64,000 bases of DNA, taken from contig NZ_CP108455.1 of NCBI RefSeq assembly GCF_036241575.1, positions 6,803,001 to 6,867,000 of the forward strand. The letters are read 5' to 3'. This document shows, one piece after another, positions 49,835 to 59,465 of this stretch (position 1 is its first letter; every line of letters begins with the position of its first letter). Origin of the DNA: Streptomyces sp. NBC_01267. Its GTDB lineage: Bacteria > Actinomycetota > Actinomycetes > Streptomycetales > Streptomycetaceae. The translations under genes and the position numbers were made by a program. The notes beneath the pieces were generated by a model, which had not been told where the DNA came from, did not search any database, and saw nothing but the letters and a program-made list of their open reading frames with translations.

Positions 49835-51255
49835 GGCGCCCGCCCCCGCACACCCTGCGCGGCCAGCTCACCGCCGGACTCGTCCTGCTGCTCGCCGCGG
49901 CCTGTCTGGCGGTGGGCGTCACCACCGCCCTCGCCCTCCAGGGATTCCTGCTCGGCAGGCTGGACCAGCAACTGGAGTCCTCCGGCGGCCGGTTCGCCGC
50001 CAGCCTGGAGCACGAGGCCCGGCCCGACGCGGACAACCGGCCCGACACCCGCGGCCAGGCCGATGCCACGTTCGGCGCCCGGTTGCTGAACGGCGGGGTC
50101 ACCCAGGCCGCCGTGGTCGACGAGGCGACGGACCACGAGGTGACGCTCAGCACGCACGACCGGGCCGCGCTCGCGGACGTGCCCGTCGACGACCGGGGCC
50201 ACGACGTCCGGCTGTCCGCACTGGGCGCCTACCGGGTCACCGCCGTGCACGGCGACGACCACGACATCATGATCACCGGTCTGCCGCTGCGTCCCGTCGA
50301 GGAGACGGTCCACCGCCTCGAAGCGGTCGAGGCCGCGGTGTTCGGCGCGGCGCTGATCGCCACCGGTGTGGCGGGAGCCCTGTGGGTACGGGTCTCCCTG
50401 CGCCCCCTGCAACGCGTCACCTCACAGGCGGTGAACGTGGCCCGGCTGCCGCTCGCCAGCGGAGAGGTCGCCATGCCCGCCCCGCTGCCGCTCACCGACC
50501 CACGGACCGAGGTCGGCCGGGTCGGTACCGCGCTGAACCGGATGCTCGGTCATGTCGAGGACGCCCTCACCCGCCGCCAGGCCAGCGAGGAACGGCTCCG
50601 GCACTTCGCCGCTGACGCCAGCCACGAACTGCGCACCCCGGTGGCCAACATCCGCGGCCACGCCGAACTCGCCCTGCGCCACGACGGTTCCGTACCCGCC
50701 GAGGTCCGGCACGCGCTGGAGCGCATCGAGTCCGAATCGCAGCGGATGAGCCGTCTCGTCGACGATCTGCTGCTGCTCGCCCGTCTCGACGCCGGGCGCC
50801 CGCTCGAACACGAGACGGTCGATCTGACCCTGCTGGTGCTCAACGCGACAGCCGACGCCCGCGCCGCGGGCCCCGCACACCGCTGGCTCCTCGACCTGCC
50901 CGAGGAGCCGGTGACCGTCACCGGCGACGCCCACCGGCTGCAGCAGGCCATCGGCAATCTGCTCGCCAACGCGCGGACCCACACCCCGAACGGCACCGAG
51001 GTGACGGTCACGCTCACCGCCGACGGCGCCACCGCCCGGCTCACCGTCACCGACAACGGCCCCGGCATCCCCGCGGAGCTTCAGCCGGAGGTCTTCGGCC
51101 GCTTCGTCCGCGCGGACCACAGCCGCTCCCGCAGTACCGGGAGCACCGGCCTCGGCCTCGCCATCGTGCACGCCGTGATCACCGCGCACGGTGGCACCGT
51201 CACGCTGGCCAGCGAGCCCGGCCGCACCATGTTCCTGCTCACCCTCCCGCAGTGA
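49831..51255 (+). CDS. Two-component sensor histidine kinase
   Basis: A 474-residue kinase with TM1 near residues 10-35 (AGLVLLLAAACLAVGVTTALAL), an extracytoplasmic domain of about 125 residues and TM2 near 165-190. HAMP follows, then the H-box ASHELRTPVANIRGH, the N-box NLLANARTHTPNG and G-boxes DNGPGIP and STGLGLAIVHAV. GTG start overlapping the regulator stop. The signal is unknown; the redox cassette opposite suggests an envelope or redox cue. Confidence 0.9.
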
Positions 51256-51328
51256 CCGGGCGCCCGTGCGGCGGCAGCACCGGTCCCCGTCCCCGGCCCG
51301 GCCGCCGGTTCCGGCAGGATTCCCCGGC

Positions 51329-52495
51329 TCAGCCCATGGCCCCCGGCAGATCCCCGGCGACGATGTCCCGCATCACCTCGCTGGGACCGGCGGCGATGGT
51401 CGCGGCCCGTGCGTCCCGGTACACCCGGGCGGCCTCGGACCCGTCCTGATATCCGTGGGAACCCTGTAACTGCAGGCTCAAGTCGGCCATTCGGCAAGCC
51501 AGTTCGGTGGTGTACAGCTTGGCCATCGAGCATGCGGTCACCGGGAGTTCCCCCTGCTGGAGGAGCCAGGCCGTGTGGTGGACCAGCTGGCGGGCCGCCT
51601 CCAGTTCCGTCGCCAGTCCGGCGAGCCGGTGCCGGGGCGCCTGGAGTCCGGCGAGCGGCCCGTCGAAGATCCTGCGGCCACGGGCGAAGCGGAGGGTCTG
51701 TTCGAGGCAGCGGTCCATTCCGCCCAGCGCGAGGGCCGCAGCCGCGAGCCGTTCGAGCTGGAGTCCGCGCATCAGGTAGTAGAAGCCGCTGTCCTGCCGC
51801 CCGACGAGGTTCCCCGCGGGCACGCGCACCCCGTCGTACGTCACGCCCGCGGTACCTGCCGCGCGCCAGCCGAGGGTGGGCTGCGGTTCTACGGTGACTC
51901 CGGAGGCGTTCGCGTCGATGACGAGCAGCGACAGTCCGGTCCGGCCGCTGTGCGCCCCGTCGGTCACCGGGGTGGTGCGGACCGCGGTGACGTGGAAGTC
52001 GGCCGTGGTGCCGTTGCTGACCATGCTCTTCGCGCCGCGCACGACGTAGTGCTCGCCGTCCCGCGAGGCCGTGGTGGACAGCCCGGACAGGTCCGATCCC
52101 GCCCCGGGTTCGGTCAGGGCCAGCGCGGCGACGCGTTCACCCCGGACGGCCGGGGTCAGATAGGCGGCGCGCAGTTCCGGACTGCCGACGGCCCCCAGAT
52201 AGTGCGTCGCCATGTAGGCGTGGACGGAGACGGCAGCCCGCATGCCGCCGTACCCGGTGCGGCCCAGTTCCTCCAGGAACACGACCGAGGTGAACAGATC
52301 GCGGTCGGTGCCGCCGTTCTCCCGTGAGTGGAGCAGCCCGAGGAGATCGTGGTCCGCGAGCGTCTTCCACAGGGTGCGCGGCACACGGCACTCCCGTTCC
52401 CAGACATCGGCGGCCCCCTCCGTCTCGGCTGCCAGTACGGCACGCACCTCCTGGCGGAAGGCGTCGTGCTCGGCTGTGAAGTACGGGGAACGCAT
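51329..52495 (-). CDS. Acyl-CoA dehydrogenase-like flavoprotein of the halogenation locus
   Basis: A 388-residue acyl-CoA dehydrogenase-fold protein with ALTEPGAGSDLSGLS (residues 126-140) and RRIFDGPLAGLQAPRHRLA. The usual C-terminal catalytic Glu is absent (AAGPSEVMRD at 368-377), but Glu248 in LMRGLQLERL aligns with the helix-G base of isovaleryl-CoA dehydrogenase, so the enzyme should be active. It is last in the halogenase operon, 89 bases after the thioesterase. By analogy with KtzA of kutzneride biosynthesis, which closes a cyclopropane on a carrier-bound gamma-chloro amino acid, it may cyclise or desaturate the chlorothreonyl thioester. A simple desaturase is the main alternative. Confidence 0.82.
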   Translation of the reverse strand: MRSPYFTAEHDAFRQEVRAVLAAETEGAADVWERECRVPRTLWKTLADHDLLGLLHSRENGGTDRDLFTSVVFLEELGRTGYGGMRAAVSVHAYMATHYLGAVGSPELRAAYLTPAVRGERVAALALTEPGAGSDLSGLSTTASRDGEHYVVRGAKSMVSNGTTADFHVTAVRTTPVTDGAHSGRTGLSLLVIDANASGVTVEPQPTLGWRAAGTAGVTYDGVRVPAGNLVGRQDSGFYYLMRGLQLERLAAAALALGGMDRCLEQTLRFARGRRIFDGPLAGLQAPRHRLAGLATELEAARQLVHHTAWLLQQGELPVTACSMAKLYTTELACRMADLSLQLQGSHGYQDGSEAARVYRDARAATIAAGPSEVMRDIVAGDLPGAMG

Positions 52496-52584
52496 AGGGT
52501 CCGGGCCTCTCCGCGGGTGTGGGAACGGGGGGTGAGGGGATGTCAGACGGCGCGGGGATTTCGGGCGGCCGTCACCGGTGGGCG

Positions 52585-53433
52585 TCACCGGGTCGGGACG
52601 CGCCCCGCCGCCGGGAGCAGTTCGCCGCGCAGCAGCGTCAGGAAGCGCTCCGGGTCTTCGTGGAGGGTGAAGTGACCTCCGGACAGATGGTGCGCCCGCA
52701 CGCCCAGCGGCGCGTACCGCCGCCAGCCGGCGACCGCCTCGGGCGGCGCCATGACATCGTCGGACGCGTCGAACACGGTGAGCGGTACCGGCAGGGGGAG
52801 CGGTTCGCGCCACGGCCAGGTCTGGGCCAGTTCCAGATCGGCTCGGAGCATCGGCTCCAGCAGGCCCAGCAGCGCGCGGTTGCGCAGGACCTCGGGAGGC
52901 GACCCGGCCAGCGCGGCGAGATCGGCGGCGAACCGGTCGCGGGGCACGTCGTGGAGACCCGGGTGCGGTGGCGGTACGTCGGGGGCCCGGCAGCCGGCCA
53001 GGATCAGGCGCTCGGGCAGCTGCGGGGCGGGTGGTGCGGCGCCGGACGGCGGGGCGGTGGACGCCCCGCGCATCGTCAGTTCGTACGCGAGCATGCCGCC
53101 CAGGCTGTGCCCGAACAGGACGTACGGCGCGGGGACTTCCCGGGCCAGTGCGTCGGCCACCACGTCCACCAGCGTCGTCCACGAGGTGAACGGGCGCTCC
53201 CGGATGCGGCTCTCACGGCCGGGCAGCCGTACGGCGACGAGCTCCACGTCCGCGGGCAGGCGCGCCGGCCAGTCCCGGAACACCGAGGTCCCACCGCCCG
53301 CGTGCGGCAGGCACACCAGCCGCAGGGCGGCGTGCGGGCGGGGCAGGGGCCGGTGGAAGAGGCCGCTCGGCGAAGTCGTGTGCGGCGGCCCGGGTCCGTC
53401 CGGGGCGGACGCCGCTCCGGCGGGGGCCGTCAC
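52585..53433 (-). CDS. Type II thioesterase
   Basis: A 282-residue editing/release thioesterase. LRLVCLPHAGGGTSVFRDW is the TEII signature, GHSLGGMLAYEL holds the Ser nucleophile, SDDVMAP the Asp and LSGGHFTLHE the His. The N-terminal ~35 residues are Pro-rich. The GTG at 53433 overlaps the methyltransferase-carrier gene by 4 bases. In this locus, which has no type I thioesterase, it may release the finished amino acid from a carrier domain or clear misloaded ones. Confidence 0.88.
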   Translation of the reverse strand: MTAPAGAASAPDGPGPPHTTSPSGLFHRPLPRPHAALRLVCLPHAGGGTSVFRDWPARLPADVELVAVRLPGRESRIRERPFTSWTTLVDVVADALAREVPAPYVLFGHSLGGMLAYELTMRGASTAPPSGAAPPAPQLPERLILAGCRAPDVPPPHPGLHDVPRDRFAADLAALAGSPPEVLRNRALLGLLEPMLRADLELAQTWPWREPLPLPVPLTVFDASDDVMAPPEAVAGWRRYAPLGVRAHHLSGGHFTLHEDPERFLTLLRGELLPAAGRVPTR

Positions 53434-54938
53434 CGTGCGCCGGGCCGGTCGGGGTGCGGTGCGCCTCCCGGCGTACCGGCGGATTCCTCCGGTGGCAGTC
53501 CGGCCTCCAGCGCGGCGGCGATCTCCGCGAAGTTGTCGGCGGTGAAGACGGTGTCCGGTGCCAGCACGTCCTCCCCGAGCCGGTCCTCCAACTGCGCCAG
53601 CAGACGGACCGCGGTGAGGGAGTTCCCGCCGAGGGCGAAGAAGTTGGCGTCGGGGCGCACGGTGCCGGGACCGAAGATGTCCGTCCAGATCTCGGCGAGT
53701 ACGGCGGTGCCGGGCCCGGACGGGAGCTGCGGCGAGCCGCCGTCCCCGGTGGGCGCGGTCCGGCGGGCCTCGTCGAGATCCGCCACGACGGCGAAGCGGC
53801 CGGGCACCGCGAGGCCGGGGGCGTTCCGGGCCGCGAGGTCCCGGAGTTCGCGTTCCAGCACCCGCAGGGTGGGGCCACCGGGCCGGCCGGCGGTGTTCGG
53901 CGGTGCGGGCGGCAGCTGCCGGGCCGGACGGTGCGGCGCGTAGGCGTAGACATTGTGACAGGGCGTCAGCACGAGCCGGGGGTCCTGGTCGTGAGAGACC
54001 TCGAAGCCCCGGTCCCGCAGCAGCGAGACCAGTTCCTTCAACCGTCCGTCGAGGTCGTGGACTTCCATGGCGATGCGGTCGATGCGGCTCCACGACGCGT
54101 CGTCGATCCCCGCCAGTACCTCGGCCTCGGCCTTCTCCACGTCGATCTTCAGCAGGTCGATCCGCTCCAGCCGCTGTTCGGCGATCACCCGCGTCAGGGT
54201 GCTGACCTCGCAGCGGCGGGCCTCTGCCGTCAGCCGGTCGGCGGCGAGCCTGCCGAGCTGCGGGCCCTGAGTGGCCTCTTCGCCGGTGACGAGGTAGCGC
54301 CGCAGCACCTCGACGTCCTCGTCGGGATGCGCGAACCGGCCGGACATCACGCTGTTGCCGGGGTAGTAGGTGAAGTCGCTCTCGCCCGTGACGCTGCCCA
54401 GGGCGCAGTTCAGTACGGTGACGTCGAGTCCGTACAACTCGGCGTTGAGGGCGACGGCCGCCGCGAGTTCGGCGACGGGTTCCACGGCGACGATCCGGGC
54501 GCCGGGACTGGCCAGGGCGGCGCGGAGGGTGAACATCCCGATGTTGGCGCCGACGTCCAGCACGACCGCGCGGTCCGGCAGGGTGATGCCGTGTCGCAGA
54601 TAGGCGTTGTCGGTGAAGATCTCGCGGTACAGGAAGTCGGTCTCCGTGCGGCTGACTCCGGCGACGAGCAGGTCGTCCGCCGGTTCGTGCCAGCTCAGCC
54701 GCCCCAGCCTCCCGGCGGCCTCCAGTGCGGCGGCCCGGTGCAGGAGCGCGGCGGCTTCCGGGTCGGGGAGGAGGCAGGCGGTGCGGTCCGGGGCGCCCAG
54801 GGCCTGTCCGAAGACCGGCCGGACAGGTCCCAGGACATCGGCGTCCAGGACGGCGGGGTGGGTACGGAACGCCGCTGTCAGGGCTCGGTCCGCCTCGGCG
54901 TCGGCGGCCGGTGCGACGGGAGTGGTCAGGTCGGTCAT
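53430..54938 (-). CDS. FkbM methyltransferase-carrier (T) fusion protein
   Basis: A 502-residue fusion. Residues ~90-335 form an FkbM-type SAM methyltransferase: VVLDVGANIGMFTL (126-138), AVEPVAELAAAV and DLLKIDVEKAEAEVL (261-275). Residues ~355-400 (LRVLERELRDLAARNAPGLA, then VPGRFAVVADLDEARR) resemble the A9-A10 end of an adenylation domain whose NGK lysine is lost. A carrier domain with phosphopantetheine Ser440 (NFFALGGNSLTAV) follows. The remnant suggests descent from an A-MT-T module. It is the probable acceptor of the chlorothreonyl group and the place of O-methylation (inference). Both ends overlap neighbours by 4 bases. Confidence 0.85.
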   Translation of the reverse strand: MTDLTTPVAPAADAEADRALTAAFRTHPAVLDADVLGPVRPVFGQALGAPDRTACLLPDPEAAALLHRAAALEAAGRLGRLSWHEPADDLLVAGVSRTETDFLYREIFTDNAYLRHGITLPDRAVVLDVGANIGMFTLRAALASPGARIVAVEPVAELAAAVALNAELYGLDVTVLNCALGSVTGESDFTYYPGNSVMSGRFAHPDEDVEVLRRYLVTGEEATQGPQLGRLAADRLTAEARRCEVSTLTRVIAEQRLERIDLLKIDVEKAEAEVLAGIDDASWSRIDRIAMEVHDLDGRLKELVSLLRDRGFEVSHDQDPRLVLTPCHNVYAYAPHRPARQLPPAPPNTAGRPGGPTLRVLERELRDLAARNAPGLAVPGRFAVVADLDEARRTAPTGDGGSPQLPSGPGTAVLAEIWTDIFGPGTVRPDANFFALGGNSLTAVRLLAQLEDRLGEDVLAPDTVFTADNFAEIAAALEAGLPPEESAGTPGGAPHPDRPGAR

Positions 54939-56233
54939 GTGTCCCTCTCGGTCGTCCCGTGGATGTCCCGCATGAAGTCCGACAACAGGCCCACGAGTCC
55001 GGGGTCCGCGCCGAAGGCCGACAGGTGATCCCCGTGCGGCATCATCCGCAACGTCGCGCACGGCAGCCGCTCCGCGACCTGGACGGACCCCTCGGGATGG
55101 GCGGTCGTGTCCTGTTCGCTGGAGACGACCAGCGTCGGCTGCCGCACCTCCCTGAGGAGCGGACGGTAGTCCGTGCTCATGATGACGCCGTTGAGGAGCC
55201 CGTAGCGGTGCATCAACTCCGGTGAGGCATAAGGGTGGAGAAGGTGGTGGGCGACCTCGGGACGCAGCGCGTCCAAGGCCTGTGGCCTGCGCATCATCCG
55301 GTGCAGGCCCTCGGCGTGCCGGGGGCTGCGGCTCGCCATCGCCAACAGGCCCTCGACATCACGCTGATGGGGTGTCTTGGGGGCGTCCTCGCCCAGTTCG
55401 TAGTCGCCGTGCCACAGGCTGAGCGAGGTCACCCGGGGCGAGGCCGCGGCAGCGGCCAGCGCGAGGGCCGCGCCGCCGCACAGCCCCATGACGTGCGCCT
55501 CGCCGATGCCGAAACCGTCGAGGACGGCAAGGACGTCGGCTGCCTGCGCGGCGAGGTCGTGCCCGGTCAGGGCGGGCAGCCCCGGACCGTCCCCGGCGGC
55601 GAACATGCCACGGCTCTCCCAGGTCACCACCTGGCAGGTCCCGGACAGCGCCCGCAACCAGGGGGCCGCCAGGCCGACCGGCATGCCGCAGGCCATCACC
55701 ACCACCACGGCGGGTGCGTCCGCCGCCCCTGCCCGGTAGCCGCGCAGCGGGGTGCCGTCGTGGGCGCGCAGCGGGACCGGCCGGCCCGGGGGAGCGGCGT
55801 GTACGGCCCGCACGGCGCGGTCGACCGCGGAGGCGTCCGCGTGGATCACCGCCTCCGCCGGCGCCGTGCCGAGCGCGCGGGCCAGCCGTCTGCTGACGGC
55901 CAGTTCCACGGACCACAGCCCGTCGCCGGACGGGACGACAGTGACCCCGGGCATGTCCAGCCGGGCCGCGAGCGCGTCCAGCGCCGCTTGCAGCACCCGT
56001 ACGGAGCCAGGGTCCGACCCCGCAGGCGGAGTCACCCGCAGGCGCTCGGGCACGGCGCTCAGGAGCGGTTCCAGATCGAGCAGGGCGGCGGCGAGTTCCT
56101 GCAGCGGTACGGCGTCCGCGCTGCTCTGCGCCGATCGCGGGCCGCTGCTCTGCGCCGATCGCGGGCCGTTGCCTTGTGACAATCGTGGACCGGCCTCTGT
56201 GTCAGGCATGGTTGATGCGCTTCCCTCCTCCAT
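54935..56233 (-). CDS. SyrC-like aminoacyltransferase (alpha/beta-hydrolase with Cys nucleophile)
   Basis: A 432-residue alpha/beta-hydrolase-fold protein with an N-terminal helical extension of about 150 residues. The nucleophile elbow is VMGLCGGAALAL, so Cys252 replaces the usual Ser; Asp375 (SSEQDTTAH) and His403 (MPHGDHL) complete the triad. SyrC and CmaE, which shuttle halogenated aminoacyl groups between carrier proteins in syringomycin and coronamic acid synthesis, share this Cys design. Here it would move chlorothreonine from the A-T protein to the methyltransferase-carrier protein. I chose the ATG at 56233 (AGAGG upstream); an ATG at 56209 is possible. A 24-base duplication lies in the N-terminal coding region. 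Confidence 0.82.
   Translation of the reverse strand: MEEGSASTMPDTEAGPRLSQGNGPRSAQSSGPRSAQSSADAVPLQELAAALLDLEPLLSAVPERLRVTPPAGSDPGSVRVLQAALDALAARLDMPGVTVVPSGDGLWSVELAVSRRLARALGTAPAEAVIHADASAVDRAVRAVHAAPPGRPVPLRAHDGTPLRGYRAGAADAPAVVVVMACGMPVGLAAPWLRALSGTCQVVTWESRGMFAAGDGPGLPALTGHDLAAQAADVLAVLDGFGIGEAHVMGLCGGAALALAAAAASPRVTSLSLWHGDYELGEDAPKTPHQRDVEGLLAMASRSPRHAEGLHRMMRRPQALDALRPEVAHHLLHPYASPELMHRYGLLNGVIMSTDYRPLLREVRQPTLVVSSEQDTTAHPEGSVQVAERLPCATLRMMPHGDHLSAFGADPGLVGLLSDFMRDIHGTTERDT
56120..56167 (-). repeat. Perfect 24-base tandem duplication in the transferase gene
   Basis: 56120-56143 and 56144-56167 are identical. In the protein they give two consecutive GPRSAQSS units near residue 25-38, in a disordered, low-complexity tail ahead of the folded part. 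Confidence 0.85.
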
Positions 56234-56307
56234 CGGACCGCCTCTCGGTACGGGGAGCCGACCGCCCGGCGACCCGGTGGCCACGGACACCGCCCGCGTA
56301 CGGTCCC

Positions 56308-57251
56308 TCAGACGCCCGGAGCCCGGAACGGGCGGTTGCGTGTGGTGTGCGTCGCGATCCGGTTGTGGGTGTGCGTGTTCTCGCCGTGCACCAGGACCGC
56401 GCCGTAGCGGTCGAGGCTCACTCGGCCTCCGTACTCCTCGATGGAGTCCGTGCCGGGGTAGACCTCCACGGAGGTGGGCACGTAACGGGAGGCGAAACCC
56501 ATCCGCATGTCGCGGCTCCGGCCGCTGTGCGGGTGGGAGGCGTGCATCAGGGTGGACCAGAAGACGATGAACTGGCCCGCCCGCATCTCCATGTTCACGG
56601 CCTGCGACTCGTCAGGGGTCCAGTCCTCGTCGATCTGGAGCTCGCGGTAGTCGTAGCCGAAGAAGCCACGGCGAATCCCGTCCTTCTCCACGGAGTTGAC
56701 CTTGTCCGGCACGTAGTGCATGCGCTTGGTCTCGTCGTAGTACATGGTGCGGTGGGTGCCGGGGATGAACTGCAGGCACCCCATATCCACGCTCGCCTCG
56801 CTGAAGGCGGTCCACACGGTGATCGTGCCACCGAAGTCGGAGCCGTCCGGCCACTGGATCTGCGGGGTGCCGGAGGCGTTGGCGAAGGTGTCGGCCTGGT
56901 GCCAGTCCGTTCCCTCGTCGCCCGGGTACTTCGGGAAGAACTCGGTGCGCCAGCACAGCACGTCCGGCCCGAGGATGCGGCTGACCCGGTCCACGATCTC
57001 CGGCCTGGTGATGTGGTCGGCGAGGAAGTCGGAGTCGAGATGCCGGTCGTAGTTGGCGATGTTGGTGGTGCCGGACACCGCGGCGCGGTCCTGGTAGACG
57101 GCGTCCGTGCGGTCCAGCAGCCGCAGCCGTTCCCGCCGCCAGATGTCCTTCATCTCGTCCGGTTCGTAGAGCGTGAACGGACCCGCGTATCCGCGCGCGT
57201 GGAAGTCCGCCAACTGCTGTGCGTCGAGGGCGAAGCTCTCTGCCTGCGAAG

Positions 57252-57255
<4 letters not shown>
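56308..57255 (-). CDS. SyrB2-type non-heme Fe(II)/2-oxoglutarate-dependent halogenase
   Basis: A 315-residue PhyH-fold protein that follows SyrB2 almost residue for residue. The iron site is [12 protein letters not shown], so His119-Gln-Ala121 stands where hydroxylases have HxD; the missing Asp leaves room for chloride and is the hallmark of aliphatic halogenases. The distal ligand His238 lies in [12 protein letters not shown] and the 2-oxoglutarate Arg257 in MGFASRYVP, each offset by three from SyrB2 (116, 118, 235, 254). It should chlorinate the methyl group of threonine on the A-T protein, whose stop overlaps its start (ATGA). Oxygen, Fe(II), chloride and 2-oxoglutarate are required in the family. 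Confidence 0.95.
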
Positions 57256-59192
<1,937 letters not shown>

Positions 59193-59403
59193 TCACGTGT
59201 CCCCTCAAGAGAATTCGGAATGCGGTAACGGATCGCACAATGCATTACGAGCAACTTGATCGTCACGGGCCGTCGATTAGGCTGCCACTTTGTCCGGTTG
59301 AGCGTCAACCCCCTCTGTTGACAGCCGGTCAGGGTTGGCTGGTACCCGTTTAAATGCATTACCTCGAAACCACAGGAGTCTCAGCAGCCCCTTTCGGCTT
59401 CGG

Positions 59404-59442
59404 CCGGATCGCGGTTTCCCGGTCGGGGAAACCGCGATCCGG
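59404..59442 (-). terminator. 17-base-stem terminator after the ATP-grasp-like gene
   Basis: Perfect arms 59404-59420 and 59426-59442 with a 5-base loop, 24 bases past the stop of the minus-strand gene ending at 59466. It separates this gene from the halogenase operon, so the two are transcribed independently. The remaining ~210 bases to 59192 are relatively AT-rich and should hold the operon promoter. Confidence 0.8.
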
Positions 59443-59465
59443 TGGCTTTGTGCGCGGCGGCGCGG

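Noticed and set aside
51329..52495. The acyl-CoA dehydrogenase considered as inactive because the C-terminal catalytic Glu is missing.
   Set aside because: Glu248 in the LQLERL stretch occupies the isovaleryl-CoA-dehydrogenase position, which compensates.
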